A stretch of 64,000 bases of DNA, taken from positions 248,001 through 312,000 of the forward strand of contig NZ_WNXY01000002.1 in NCBI RefSeq assembly GCF_009733815.1. Reading direction: 5' to 3'. Each line of letters starts with the position of its first letter. The first letter of the stretch is position 1. A model generated the notes under the pieces. The model was given only the letters and a program-made list of their open reading frames with translations, was not told the origin of the DNA and did not search any database. The stretch comes from Pseudactinotalea suaedae. GTDB taxonomy: Bacteria; Actinomycetota; Actinomycetes; Actinomycetales; Beutenbergiaceae. Below are positions 20,309 to 29,588 of this stretch, piece by piece. A program made the translations under genes and the position numbers.

Positions 20309-20925
20309 GCGACCGGCCGGCGATCCGTGTGCTGCTCGCCGACGACCAGGCGATGGTCCGGGGAGCGCTCGCCGCCCTCCTGGATCTCGAGCAGGACATC
20401 GAGGTCGTCGCCGAGGTGGGGCGTGGCGACGACGTGGTCGGTGCCGCCGTCGCCACCCGCCCCGACGTCTGCGTGCTCGACATCGAGATGCCCGGCATCG
20501 ACGGCATCGAGGCCACCGCGGCGGTGCTCGCGCGGCTGCCGGGAACCCGGGTGCTGATCGTGACGACGTTCGGGCGACCCGGCTACCTCAAGAGGGCGCT
20601 GACGGCGGGCGCGAGCGGGTTCGTGGTCAAGGACACCCCGGCCAAGCAGCTCGCGGACGCCGTGCGGCGCGTGCACAGCGGTCTCCGGGTCATCGACCCG
20701 ACCCTCGCGACCTCGTCGCTGATCGAGGGTGAGAGCCACCTGACCGAGCGCGAGCGTGACGTGCTGCGGCTCGCGCTGACGGGCACCACGGTGGCCGACA
20801 TCGCGACCCGCCTCCACCTCTCGCCGGGCACGGTCCGCAACTACCTGTCCTCGGGCATCGGCAAGACCGGGACGACGACCAGGTACGAGGCTGCCCGCGT
20901 CGCGCAGGAGCGGGGCTGGCTCTGA
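20305..20925 (+). CDS. NarL/DesR-family response regulator
   Basis: A 206-residue regulator. The receiver domain has the acidic pair at Asp13-14, the phosphorylated Asp59 in VCVLDIEMPG and the Lys in FVVKDTPA. The C-terminal LuxR-type HTH reads LTERERDVLRLALTGTTVADIATRLHLS. GTG start overlaps the kinase stop by four bases. Expected target is its own operon; the dyad at 17489-17501 is a candidate site. Confidence 0.91.
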   Translation: MSDRPAIRVLLADDQAMVRGALAALLDLEQDIEVVAEVGRGDDVVGAAVATRPDVCVLDIEMPGIDGIEATAAVLARLPGTRVLIVTTFGRPGYLKRALTAGASGFVVKDTPAKQLADAVRRVHSGLRVIDPTLATSSLIEGESHLTERERDVLRLALTGTTVADIATRLHLSPGTVRNYLSSGIGKTGTTTRYEAARVAQERGWL

Positions 20926-20961
20926 CCGACTGCCGGCGCGGGCTCGCGTGAAGTGTCCCGG

Positions 20962-21002
20962 TACCGGTGCCAGGCGCCTGCCCGCTGTCCCCGGCACCGG
21001 TA
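20962..21002. terminator. Stem-loop after the two-component operon
   Basis: A perfect 10-bp inverted repeat, TACCGGTGCC (20962-20971) and GGCACCGGTA (20993-21002), encloses 21 bases, 37 bases after the response regulator stop. No T tract follows. A terminator between the convergent units is likely from its place only. The rest of the 210-base gap shows nothing further. Confidence 0.4.
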
Positions 21003-21135
21003 GTCGTGGGTCGTGCTGCGGCCGCGGTGGCTGCTGCACGGTCGGTCTTCGGACCCACCCCCGGCATCGACGGGTCCGGTCAGCAAGTTCCCACATGCTG
21101 AGACCCGCGGGGCCGGGAGCGCTGTGCCGGTCCGC

Positions 21136-21570
21136 TCACGGCGCGGGCGCGGGACCCGGCCAAGCCATCTTCACGTCCGGCAGCTTCTCCTCGTTGCCGG
21201 CGCCGTCGGTGCGGTCGATCTCGACCAGCCCGTGGGCCCGGTAGAAGGCGCGGGCGGGGGTGTTCGACTCGAACACCCAGAGCCTGAACCCGTGCGGCCG
21301 TTGCGTCTTGACCTCCTCCAGGAGCCGTGAGCCGACACCCTGGCCCTGGTGCGCCGGGTCGACGTAGAGGTCCTCCAGCCAGTCCTGCCAGAGGCGCGCG
21401 TAGCCGAGCAGCCCGTCGCGCTCGGCGACCCAGACCGCCGCCTCCGACAGGTCCCAGCCGGCGACCCACTCCTGGACCTCGTGCGGCGGGTGGATGCCGC
21501 GTGGCATCGCGGGGTACGCCGCCGCGCGGGCCCGCAGGTGCAGGTCGGCGATCGCCGGCAGGTCGGTCAC
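21136..21570 (-). CDS. GNAT family N-acetyltransferase
   Basis: A 144-residue acetyltransferase with the acetyl-CoA motif LYVDPAHQGQGVGSRLLEEV (about residues 68-87) and the C-terminal WVFESNTPARAFYRAHGL motif. Acceptor unknown. Start is GTG 21570. It is divergent from another small acetyltransferase at 21680, with 109 bases between the two. Confidence 0.82.
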   Translation of the reverse strand: MTDLPAIADLHLRARAAAYPAMPRGIHPPHEVQEWVAGWDLSEAAVWVAERDGLLGYARLWQDWLEDLYVDPAHQGQGVGSRLLEEVKTQRPHGFRLWVFESNTPARAFYRAHGLVEIDRTDGAGNEEKLPDVKMAWPGPAPAP

Positions 21571-21679
21571 GGTGGCGCGGCGCGTCCCGACGGGTTCATG
21601 CCGTCATGATGACCGCCACGGCCACGGCATCGCCACGGATATCGCCCTGGCCCGGTGCGAGCCGTCCTAGGGTCGGTGC

Positions 21680-21961
21680 ATGAGCGACATCACGGTCCGT
21701 GACGACGAGGGCAGCAGCCGCTACCTGGCCGAGCGTGAGGGCGAGGTGCTGGGGTTCGCGGCCTACGAACGAGCCGACGGCGTCACGACGTTCACGCACA
21801 CCGTGGTGGATCCCGGTCACGAGGGGCAGGGTGTGGGATCCGCGCTCGTCGGTGGGGCGCTCGACGCGGAGCGTGCGGCGGAGCGCGCCGTCGTCGTGGT
21901 GTGCTCGTTCGTGGCCTCCTACGTGGAGGAGCACCCGGAGCACGCCGACCTCGTCACCTGA
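21680..21961 (+). CDS. Small GNAT-like acetyltransferase (YjdJ/Gcn5-related type)
   Basis: A 93-residue protein of the short N-acetyltransferase subgroup that consists of little more than the acetyl-CoA site: FTHTVVDPGHEGQGVGSALV. It contains the conserved C-terminal VVCSFVASYVEEHPEHADLV signature, in which the Cys-Ser and Tyr are thought to help catalysis. Role unknown; the group is widespread as a stand-alone gene. Confidence 0.85.
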   Translation: MSDITVRDDEGSSRYLAEREGEVLGFAAYERADGVTTFTHTVVDPGHEGQGVGSALVGGALDAERAAERAVVVVCSFVASYVEEHPEHADLVT

Positions 21962-21971
21962 GGCCGGCCGG

Positions 21972-22838
21972 TCAGTCCACCGGGACCAGCGTGCCGGTCA
22001 CCACGACCTGCTCGGGCGTCAACCAGGGCTCGACGGCGTCGAGCACCGCCTGGGTGGTGGCCTCGTCCGCGACGACGACGGAGACCTCGACGATCCCGTC
22101 GGTGCCGCCACCGCCCGAGCCGAGCACCCGGTCGCCGAGCTCCTCGTGGAGAGCCTGCTGCGCCGTGTGCACGTCCGCCTCCGCGGCGCCCGTGCCGGTG
22201 GCGACGCACAGCCAGCCCGGCCACACCTCGCGGAGCCGCTGGTGGGCCGCCTCGGCATCGCCCTGGACCAGCACGTTGTGCTCCGAGGACCCGTCGGAGA
22301 CGTAGAGCGTGATATAGCCGTCGAGCTGCGGCGCGAGCGTCAGCAGCTCCTCCAGCGCGGCCGCGGCCTCCGGGGAGCTCGGGTCGAAGGTCTCGTCACC
22401 GCCTCGATAGGGGTCCTCGCACAACGGCGGGAACGTGACGTCCTCGGGTGCCGGGGTCTGCAGCCCGCTCGGTGGCGTGTCGCTCGCGGGCTCGGTCAGC
22501 GTGAACGTGCCGGCCCCGCCGTCGTAGGTGCCGACCAACCAGCCGGTCCCCCAGGTGACCCCGCTCGCCGTCTCGGCGTCGGCGACGTCCTCCCAGTCGA
22601 GCCCGATGAGCTCCAGGCCGCCGCACTGCGGCGGGTAGGACTCCATCACACCGCCCAGGCACAGCTCGGGCGGCACGTCTGCGCTCGCCTGCAGGATCGT
22701 GGTGAAGGTCGCGTACGTCACGTCGTCGCCACCTCCCGCCGGCGCCTCGCCGCCCGACGCGCCTCCGGGCGCGCCCGCACACCCCGCGACCACGGCCAGC
22801 ACCGCGGCGCCTGACAGCAACCCCCGCACAGCTCTCAT
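21972..22838 (-). CDS. Secreted lipoprotein of unknown function
   Basis: A 288-residue protein with a signal peptide MRAVRGLLSGAAVLAVVAGC ending in a lipobox (VAGC, Cys about 20), then a Gly/Ala linker. The mature part is acidic with Cys residues (LCLGG, QCGG, LCED, LCVA) that could form disulfides. No domain is recognised. It starts 44 bases downstream of the transglutaminase gene on the same strand, so it may be the last gene of that cluster. Confidence 0.72.
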   Translation of the reverse strand: MRAVRGLLSGAAVLAVVAGCAGAPGGASGGEAPAGGGDDVTYATFTTILQASADVPPELCLGGVMESYPPQCGGLELIGLDWEDVADAETASGVTWGTGWLVGTYDGGAGTFTLTEPASDTPPSGLQTPAPEDVTFPPLCEDPYRGGDETFDPSSPEAAAALEELLTLAPQLDGYITLYVSDGSSEHNVLVQGDAEAAHQRLREVWPGWLCVATGTGAAEADVHTAQQALHEELGDRVLGSGGGGTDGIVEVSVVVADEATTQAVLDAVEPWLTPEQVVVTGTLVPVD

Positions 22839-22882
22839 GTCCCGACCATGTGGTGAGCGCGCCGATCGTTGCGCCCTGCCGC

Positions 22883-23743
22883 TCACGCCTCCCGCGTGAT
22901 CCGGACCTCGACCTGCTGCGAGGACCTGCCGCCGCCGGCGTACACACCGCGCAGCGGCGTCACGTCGCCGTACTCGCGGCCGCGCGCCACGATCACGTGG
23001 TGGTCGCTGACCCCGATCCGGTTCGTGGGGTCGAACCCCACCCAGTCCCCCGCCCAGTACTCGATCCAGGCGTGCGACTCCCCCGTCACCGGGACGCCCG
23101 GCTCGGCGTTCGAGGTCAACGGGTGCAGGTAGCCCGAGACGTACCGCGTGGGGATGCCGACCGCGCGCAACGCACCGACGCCGAGGTGCGCGATGTCCTG
23201 GCACACGCCGGAGCGCGACTCCCAGGCCTCCCTGGCCTTGGTGTGCACGCCCGTCACGCCCGGGACGTACTCGACCTCCTCGCGCATGGCGCCCAGCACC
23301 GCCGTCGCGGCCTGCGCCGGCGGCAGGTCGCCGATGGTGTCCTTCGCCAGGGCGACCAGATCGGCCGCCGGCTCGGTGACCGACGTGGCCACGAGGTACT
23401 CGCACATCCGGTCGGCCACCTCCGGCGACCGCAGCTGCTCCCAGGCCACCCCCGGGATCGGCCGTGGCGGCGTGAGCTCCACCCGGGACTCCGCCAGCAC
23501 CACCAGCGCCTCGTGCGGCGTGAGCACCTCGAACGGCGTCACCGAGGTGCCCCAGTAGTCGAGGTAGGTCGACTGGAAGGTCGACGGCGTGGCCGTGACC
23601 CGTGACGAGATCAGCCGCTGGTGCGGCAGCTCCAGGGGCCGCATCCGCGCCTCGTTGTAGGACGCCGTGACGCTGCGGGCGTAGGAGAAGGTCGTGCGGT
23701 GCACGATGTGCAGGCGGTTCACGGGGTTCGCTGCGTTCACCAT
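22883..23743 (-). CDS. Transglutaminase-like cysteine peptidase family protein
   Basis: A 286-residue protein with the N-terminal bacterial transglutaminase-like domain and a C-terminal transglutaminase core. The triad is complete: Cys in SGVCQDIAHL, His in ESHAWIEYW and Asp in GFDPTN. It has no signal peptide. In this family the domain cleaves or transfers amide bonds. It is coupled to the alpha-E gene: ATG 23743 overlaps the end of that gene by seven bases (a GTG one codon later would overlap by four). Together with the ATP-grasp gene it makes the widespread predicted peptide-ligation/processing cluster. Confidence 0.87.
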   Translation of the reverse strand: MVNAANPVNRLHIVHRTTFSYARSVTASYNEARMRPLELPHQRLISSRVTATPSTFQSTYLDYWGTSVTPFEVLTPHEALVVLAESRVELTPPRPIPGVAWEQLRSPEVADRMCEYLVATSVTEPAADLVALAKDTIGDLPPAQAATAVLGAMREEVEYVPGVTGVHTKAREAWESRSGVCQDIAHLGVGALRAVGIPTRYVSGYLHPLTSNAEPGVPVTGESHAWIEYWAGDWVGFDPTNRIGVSDHHVIVARGREYGDVTPLRGVYAGGGRSSQQVEVRITREA

Positions 23744-24666
23744 GGGTCTCCGATCCAGTCGTCGGACACCCCGGAGGGGAAGTAGCGCAGCTTGATCGCG
23801 TCGGAGGCCTCCGAGCAGGCGCGCTGCACGTCCTCCATCTCCTGCGGCAGGTTGCCGAGCAGCTTGAGCAGGGGGCGGTACTCCAGCGTCGACCGGATGC
23901 GGCCCAGCACGGTGCGCGGGTCGTCGTCGCCCTTGCGCCGGACACCGGGCTCCAGCTCGCCCAGGCAGGTCTCGGCGCGGGCCAGCGAGTACAGCACCGA
24001 GCGCGGGAAGGAGGGGTCGAGCAGCAGGAACTCGGCGGCCAAGCGGTCTGCCTCGCGGCCGCGGTTGGTGCGCAGGTAGGCCTCGTGCGCACCGCAGGAG
24101 CGCAGCAGCGTGGTCCAGTCGGGCGCCGCGCTCCCCGCCAGCACGCGGGTGGCGATGAGACGCGCCGTCATGTCGGCGCGCTCGATCGAGCGGCCGAGCA
24201 CCAGGAACTGGTGGGTGCCCTCGCGCGGGGTGGTGGCGTCGGTGATGCCGCCGACCAGCGCCGCACGCTCGCGCACCCAGGCGAAGAACTCCGGCGGCGT
24301 GGATCGCGCGGTGCGGCTCGGCAACGCGTTCCAGGTGGTGTTGAGCGCCTCCCACAGCTCCGAGGAGAGAACCTCGCGGGCGCGCCGGGCGTTGCCGCGC
24401 GCCGCGGTCAACGAGCCGGCGATCGCGCCGGGTGAGACCCGGTTGAGCGCCAGCTCGTCCAGCACGATCTGACGGGTTGCGAGCACCCCCTCGGGCGGCT
24501 CGGCGGCCCCCATGACGGCGAGCAGCGAGCGGCAGGCGAGATCCTCCTCGACCCAGGGGTCCTCCAGCAGCAGCTGCAGGTGGGCGTCGAGGATGCGCGC
24601 GGTGTCGTCGGCGCGCTCGACGTAGCGACCGATCCAGAACAGCGACTCAGCGATCCGGGACAGCAT
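23737..24666 (-). CDS. Alpha-E domain-containing protein
   Basis: A 309-residue all-helical protein of the alpha-E family, starting with the diagnostic MLSRIAESLFWIGRYVERADDTARI. Alpha-E proteins are found only with ATP-grasp and transglutaminase genes and have no known enzymatic activity; they are thought to bind a peptide or helix as part of the complex. Its start codon shares one base with the stop of the ATP-grasp gene and its end overlaps the transglutaminase start, so the three are translated as a unit. Confidence 0.92.
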   Translation of the reverse strand: MLSRIAESLFWIGRYVERADDTARILDAHLQLLLEDPWVEEDLACRSLLAVMGAAEPPEGVLATRQIVLDELALNRVSPGAIAGSLTAARGNARRAREVLSSELWEALNTTWNALPSRTARSTPPEFFAWVRERAALVGGITDATTPREGTHQFLVLGRSIERADMTARLIATRVLAGSAAPDWTTLLRSCGAHEAYLRTNRGREADRLAAEFLLLDPSFPRSVLYSLARAETCLGELEPGVRRKGDDDPRTVLGRIRSTLEYRPLLKLLGNLPQEMEDVQRACSEASDAIKLRYFPSGVSDDWIGDPW

Positions 24667-26246
24667 CAGCGCTGCCCTCCCAGGTCGGTCTGCTGCTGCT
24701 GCTGCGCCTGCTGCTGGTGGCCGCTGTCCTGCGGGTTGGTGTCGAGCGGGATGCCGTGGATCGGCGGCTGCTCGATGCGCACCTCCGGGCGCACCGCGGT
24801 GCGCTTGCGGCCGCTGCCGAGCACCCAGGTGTCCTTGGAGCCGCCGCCCTGGGAGGAGTTGACCACGAGCTGGCCCTCGGCCAGCGCGACACGGGTCAGC
24901 CCACCCGGGAGCACCCAGACGTTCTCGCCGTCGTTGACGGCGAACGGTCGCAGGTCGACGTGCCGGGGTCGCAGCGACTCGCCCGCCAGCGTCGGCACCG
25001 TGGACAGCTGCACCACCGGTTGCGCGATCCAGCCGCGCGGATCCTGCTGCAGCCGCACCCGGGCGGCGTCGAGCTCGGCCTTCTCCGCGGCCGGGCCGAT
25101 GATGATGCCCTTGCCGCCGGAGCCGTCGACCGGCTTCACCACCAGCTCCTCCAGCCGGTCCAGCACCTCCGCGAGCGCCTCGGGCTCCTCGAGCCGCCAG
25201 GTGTCGACGTTCTTGAGGATCGGTTCTTCACCGAGGTAGTAGCGGATCAGGTCCGGCACGTAGGTGTAGATCAGCTTGTCGTCGGCGACGCCGTTGCCCA
25301 CCATGTTCGCGATCGTCACGGTGCCGGCGCGCGCCGCGTTGAGCAGCCCGGGGCAGCCCAGAAGCGAGTCGGGCCGGAACGCGACCGGGTCGAGGAACTC
25401 GTCGTCGACGCGCCGGTAGATCACGTCCACGCGGCGACGGCCCTCGGTGGTGCGCATGTAGACACGGTCGCCCGCGCACACCAGGTCGCGGCCCTCGACC
25501 AGCTCCACGCCCATGAGGCGCGCCAGCAGCGAGTGCTCGAAGTAGGCGCTGTTGTACGCGCCCGGGGTGAGCACCACCACGACCGGGTCGTCGACCCCGG
25601 GCGGTGCGGCCGCCGTCAGGGCGGCGAGGAGCCGGCGCGGGTAGTCCGCGACCGGCCGGATGCGCATCTTGGAGAACAGCTCGGGGAACGACTGCGCCAT
25701 GGCGCGCCGGTTCGAGAGCACGTACGAGACGCCGCTGGGGACACGCACGTTGTCCTCGAGCACGCGCCAGGAGTCGGCGGCGTCACGGATCACGTCGATG
25801 CCGGCCACGTGCACACGGACGCCGTTCGCGGGCTCGACCCCGACAGCGGCCCGGTGGAAGTGCGCCGAGGACAGGATCAGCTTGCGAGGCAGCACGCCGT
25901 CGGCGATGACCTTCTGCGGTCCGTACACATCGGCCAGCAGCGCCTCCAGCGCCCGGACCCGCTGCGCGATGCCCGGCGCGAGGTGCTCCCACTCCGCGCC
26001 GTCGACCACGCGAGGCACCGAGTCGAGCGGGAACGGCCGCTCCTCGCCACCGACGTCGAACGTGATGCCCTGGTCGAGATAGCTGCGGGCGAGCGCGTCC
26101 GCACGGATCCCGAGCTCGTCGGCGTCGAGCGCACCCATGGTGCGGTGCACGTGCTGGTACGGCCCGCGCACGGCGCGGTGCTCGCCCTCGCCCATCATCT
26201 CGTCCCAGGCCACCCCGCTCGGGTATCCCTCGAACAGATCGGCCAT
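24666..26246 (-). CDS. Circularly permuted type 2 ATP-grasp protein
   Basis: A 526-residue amidoligase-like protein. The N-terminal part carries MLPRKLILS-type and RVHVAGIDVIRD segments of the family, the ATP-binding part has VVKPVDGSGGKGIIIGP (about residue 375). It is predicted to form an amide bond at the expense of ATP, making or tagging a peptide of unknown nature. The C terminus is unusual, with a Gln-rich tail QQQAQQQQQTDLGG that family members need not have. First gene of the cluster. Confidence 0.9.
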   Translation of the reverse strand: MADLFEGYPSGVAWDEMMGEGEHRAVRGPYQHVHRTMGALDADELGIRADALARSYLDQGITFDVGGEERPFPLDSVPRVVDGAEWEHLAPGIAQRVRALEALLADVYGPQKVIADGVLPRKLILSSAHFHRAAVGVEPANGVRVHVAGIDVIRDAADSWRVLEDNVRVPSGVSYVLSNRRAMAQSFPELFSKMRIRPVADYPRRLLAALTAAAPPGVDDPVVVVLTPGAYNSAYFEHSLLARLMGVELVEGRDLVCAGDRVYMRTTEGRRRVDVIYRRVDDEFLDPVAFRPDSLLGCPGLLNAARAGTVTIANMVGNGVADDKLIYTYVPDLIRYYLGEEPILKNVDTWRLEEPEALAEVLDRLEELVVKPVDGSGGKGIIIGPAAEKAELDAARVRLQQDPRGWIAQPVVQLSTVPTLAGESLRPRHVDLRPFAVNDGENVWVLPGGLTRVALAEGQLVVNSSQGGGSKDTWVLGSGRKRTAVRPEVRIEQPPIHGIPLDTNPQDSGHQQQAQQQQQTDLGGQR

Positions 26247-26282
26247 GTCGGGAAACCTACCGCGCGTGAGGTGTCCGGGCTG

Positions 26283-26924
26283 TTACGTGCCCAGCGCGAT
26301 CCGCAGCGGTGGCTCGGTGGCGGCGGCGACCTCCTCGGCGCTGACACCCGGAGCGCACTCGCGCAGCACCAGACCCTCGGGCTCGACGTCGATGACCGCG
26401 AGGTCGGTGATCACCCGATCGACCACACCGCGGCCCGTCAGCGGCAACGAGCACGCGCGGACGATCTTCGGACTGCCGTCCTTGGCGACGTGCTCCATCA
26501 GCACGATCACCCGCCTGGCGCCGTGGACGAGGTCCATCGCACCGCCGGGGCCCTTGACCATCTTCCCCGGGATCATCCAGTTCGCGAGGTCACCGGTGGC
26601 CGAGACCTGCATGCCGCCCAGGATCGCGGCGTCGATCTTGCCGCCGCGGATCATGGCGAAGCTGAGCGCGCTGTCGAAGAACGCCGCGCCCGGCAGCGTC
26701 GTGACCGTCTCCTTGCCCGCGTTGATCAGGTCGGGGTCGACGGCGTCCTCGTGCGGGTACGGACCCACGCCCAGGATGCCGTTCTCCGACTGGAGGACGA
26801 CCGTGACGCCGTCGGGCACGTAGTTCGGGATCAACGTCGGCAGCCCGATGCCGAGGTTGACGTACGAGCCGTCCACCAGCTCGGCTGCCGCGCGGGCGGC
26901 CATCTGCTGCCGGGTCAGTGCCAT
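26283..26924 (-). CDS. scoB: 3-oxoacid CoA-transferase subunit B
   Basis: A 213-residue beta subunit of succinyl-CoA:3-ketoacid (or 3-oxoadipate) CoA-transferase. The catalytic Glu lies in LQSENGILG (about residue 47), which forms the glutamyl-CoA intermediate. Family segments [11 protein letters not shown] and [15 protein letters not shown] are intact. Its ATG lies two bases before the scoA stop region, with an AGGAGGG ribosome site inside scoA, so both are cotranslated. With the divergent thiolase it points to acetoacetate or 3-oxoadipate breakdown; which of the two cannot be decided. Confidence 0.88.
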   Translation of the reverse strand: MALTRQQMAARAAAELVDGSYVNLGIGLPTLIPNYVPDGVTVVLQSENGILGVGPYPHEDAVDPDLINAGKETVTTLPGAAFFDSALSFAMIRGGKIDAAILGGMQVSATGDLANWMIPGKMVKGPGGAMDLVHGARRVIVLMEHVAKDGSPKIVRACSLPLTGRGVVDRVITDLAVIDVEPEGLVLRECAPGVSAEEVAAATEPPLRIALGT

Positions 26925-26925
26925 G

Positions 26926-27684
26926 TCAGCCCTCCTGCACGGTACGGCGCTCGATGCGCTTGGGCGTGTCGGTGCCGACGGCGACCACGCGCCGCACGAA
27001 GACCCCGGGCAGGTGCACCTCGTCCGGCGGGATGTCACCGACCTCCACCAGCTCCTCGACCTCGGCGACGCAGATCGCGCCCGCCATCGCAGCCAACGGG
27101 TTGAAGTTGCGCGCGGAGGCGTGGAACTGCAGGTTCCCGGCCCGGTCACCACGCCGGGCGTGCACCAGCGCGAAGTCGCACGTGATCGCCTCCTCGAGCA
27201 CGTACTGGATGCCCCGGAAGTCGCGGACCTCCTTGGCTGAGGACGACACCGCCACCCCACCATCGCCGTCATACCGGCGCGGCAGCCCACCCTCGGCGAC
27301 CTGGGTGCCGACCCCGGTCTGGGTGAAGAACGCGGCGATCCCCGAGCCACCCGCCCGCAGCTTCTCGGCGAGCGTGCCCTGCGGGGTCAGCTCCACCTCG
27401 AGCTCACCGGCGAGGAACTGCCGCTCGAACTCCTTGTTCTCCCCCACGTAGGAGGACGTCATCTTGGCGAGCCGGCCGTGCGCCAGCAGCAGCCCCAGCC
27501 CCCAGTCGTCGACCCCGCAGTTGTTGCTCACGACCGACAGCCCGGTGCTCCCGTGGTCCAGCAACGCGCGGATCAGATCCATCGGGTTCCCGCACAGACC
27601 GAAACCGCCGACGGCGATGCTCGCCCCGTCACCGATGTCCGCCACCGCGGTGGCGGCGTCGGGGACGACCTTGTCGATGTTCAT
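26926..27684 (-). CDS. scoA: 3-oxoacid CoA-transferase subunit A
   Basis: A 252-residue alpha subunit. The Gly-rich oxyanion segment [16 protein letters not shown] near the N terminus and the later [22 protein letters not shown] are characteristic. It pairs with subunit B to move CoA from succinyl-CoA to a 3-oxoacid. ATG 27684 has a near-perfect AGGAGGAG ribosome site. The upstream neighbour, a thiolase, is divergent with 149 bases between the starts. Confidence 0.9.
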   Translation of the reverse strand: MNIDKVVPDAATAVADIGDGASIAVGGFGLCGNPMDLIRALLDHGSTGLSVVSNNCGVDDWGLGLLLAHGRLAKMTSSYVGENKEFERQFLAGELEVELTPQGTLAEKLRAGGSGIAAFFTQTGVGTQVAEGGLPRRYDGDGGVAVSSSAKEVRDFRGIQYVLEEAITCDFALVHARRGDRAGNLQFHASARNFNPLAAMAGAICVAEVEELVEVGDIPPDEVHLPGVFVRRVVAVGTDTPKRIERRTVQEG

Positions 27685-27833
27685 GCTGCTCCTCCTGCGA
27701 CGTTGCCCGGGCGGATCTGCTTGCATCCTGCCCCAGCGGCGTGGGCGGCGTCTCCCGGTCGCACGCCGGGGCCGCGTGGGCGATGTCGAGCGGTGCGAGA
27801 CTGGCATCACCCCCGATGAAGAGGAGTCGACGG

Positions 27834-29030
27834 ATGACCTCCGTGCCAGAGCAGGACGCCCCGACCGACGTCGTGATCGTCGGTGCCGCGCGCACCCCGT
27901 ACGCCAAGCTCGCGGGCGCGCTCGCGAGCATGACCGCCGTCGAGATGGGGTCGCACGCGATCCGGAACGCCGTGCAGCGCGCGGGCATCTCTCCCGGATC
28001 GGTCGACGCCGTGCTGCTGGGGCAGGTGCTGCAGGCCGGCGCGGGGCAGAACCCGGCGCGGCAGGCTGCCCTGGGCGCCGGGCTCGACCCCCGCGTCCAT
28101 GCGAGCGCCATCAACAAGGTGTGCCTGTCGGGCCTGACGGCGGTCATCGACGCCGCGCGCATGATCCGCGCCGGCGACGCCACGGTGGTGGTCGCGGGCG
28201 GGATGGAGTCGATGAGCCATGCGCCGCACCTGTTGCCCGGCACCCGCACCGGCTGGCTCTACGGCGACCGGACCGCGCTCGACCACCTCGCCCACGACGG
28301 GCTCACCGACGCCGCCGAGGGCGGGCCGATGGGCGCGCTGACCGAGCGGGGCAACGCCGACCGCGGGCTCACCCGCGAGGAGCAGGACGCCATCGCGCTC
28401 GCCTCGCACCAGCGGGCTGCCGCGGCGCGCGAGCTCATCGCCCAGGAGATCGCGCCGGTCACGATCTCCTCGCGGCGGGGCGAGGCCGTGATCGCTCACG
28501 ACGAGGGCGTCCGCGAGGACACCAGCGCCGAGGGGCTCGCGCGCCTGCGCCCGGCCTTCGCCGCGGACGGCACGATCACGGCCGGAAACGCCTCGCAGCT
28601 GAGCGACGGCGCCGCGGCGCTGGTGCTCACCACGCGTGCGCATGCCGAGGCGGAGGGGCTGACCGTGATGGCCACGATCGGCGCGGCCGGACATGTCGCG
28701 GGGCCGGACAACCACCTGCACCACCAGCCGTCGCGCGCCATCTCCGCCGCGCTCGAGCGCGCCGGCTGGGGCGTCGAGGACCTCGACCTCGTCGAGATCA
28801 ACGAGGCCTTCGCCGCGGTCTCGCTGGCCTCCACCCGCGAGCTCGGGATCGACGGCGAGCGTGTCAACATCCACGGCGGTGCGATCGCCCTCGGTCACCC
28901 GATCGGCTCCTCCGGGGCGCGCCTGGTGATCCACGCCGCGTACGAGCTGGCTCGCCGCGGGTCGGGCCGGGCGGGGGTCGCGCTGTGCGGCGGCGGCGGG
29001 CAGGGGGACGCGCTGCTGCTGCGTCGCTGA
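27834..29030 (+). CDS. Acetyl-CoA acetyltransferase (thiolase)
   Basis: A 398-residue thiolase. The nucleophile Cys is in INKVCLSGL (about residue 97), the catalytic His in GGAIALGHPIGSSGAR and the second Cys in LCGGGGQGD. It condenses or cleaves acetoacetyl-CoA, or 3-oxoadipyl-CoA in some relatives. The ATG at 27834 follows GAGGAG with 8 bases spacing. It is divergent from the CoA-transferase genes, and the three enzymes together would turn a 3-oxoacid into two acyl-CoA products. Confidence 0.93.
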   Translation: MTSVPEQDAPTDVVIVGAARTPYAKLAGALASMTAVEMGSHAIRNAVQRAGISPGSVDAVLLGQVLQAGAGQNPARQAALGAGLDPRVHASAINKVCLSGLTAVIDAARMIRAGDATVVVAGGMESMSHAPHLLPGTRTGWLYGDRTALDHLAHDGLTDAAEGGPMGALTERGNADRGLTREEQDAIALASHQRAAAARELIAQEIAPVTISSRRGEAVIAHDEGVREDTSAEGLARLRPAFAADGTITAGNASQLSDGAAALVLTTRAHAEAEGLTVMATIGAAGHVAGPDNHLHHQPSRAISAALERAGWGVEDLDLVEINEAFAAVSLASTRELGIDGERVNIHGGAIALGHPIGSSGARLVIHAAYELARRGSGRAGVALCGGGGQGDALLLRR

Positions 29031-29048
29031 CCGGTAGCCTCGGCGCTC

Positions 29049-29588
29049 ATGAGCGTGCTGAACCGGATCGTCAGGGTCGCGACCGGGCTGGTGCGTGATG
29101 CCGCGCGGAGCTCGCAGCGGCGCGCACGGCGCGGCCAGCGAGCCGGGCACCGTGGTCCCGAGCGCGCTGACGTCACGGTGCCCTTCGAGCAGCCGTTGCC
29201 GGCGCTGCGGTACGCGCCCGAGGCCGACGACGACGCCGATCCCGGTGAGATCGTGTGGGCCTGGGTGCCCTACGACGAGAACGACGGCCGCGGCAAGGAC
29301 CGCCCGGTCCTGATCCTCGCGCGCCACGCCGGTGGCTACCTCGGGCTGCAGGCCACATCCCAGGACCACGACCGCGACCGTGCCGACGAGGCACGGTGGG
29401 GGCGGTACTGGTTCGACATCGGCGCCGGCGCGTGGGACAGCCACGGCCGGCAGTCGGAGGTGCGGCTGGACCGGGTCCTGTACCTGCCCGCCGCCGCGGT
29501 CCGGCGTCAGGGAGCGGCCCTGGACGAGGAGCGGTTCGACGCCGTCGCGCAGGCGCTCCGCGCGTTCCGGCGTGACCAAGATCGCTGA
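29049..29588 (+). CDS. PemK/MazF-like protein
   Basis: A 179-residue protein. The first about 60 residues are basic and Arg-rich with no recognisable domain; the rest resembles the MazF/PemK fold, beginning PGEIVWAWVPYDENDGRGKDRPVLIL. Classical toxins cleave mRNA and are paired with a small antitoxin, but none lies next to it: the upstream gene is a thiolase (19 bases) and downstream is rpsT. It may therefore be a domesticated member with a housekeeping role. RNase activity cannot be judged from sequence. Confidence 0.75.
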   Translation: MSVLNRIVRVATGLVRDAARSSQRRARRGQRAGHRGPERADVTVPFEQPLPALRYAPEADDDADPGEIVWAWVPYDENDGRGKDRPVLILARHAGGYLGLQATSQDHDRDRADEARWGRYWFDIGAGAWDSHGRQSEVRLDRVLYLPAAAVRRQGAALDEERFDAVAQALRAFRRDQDR

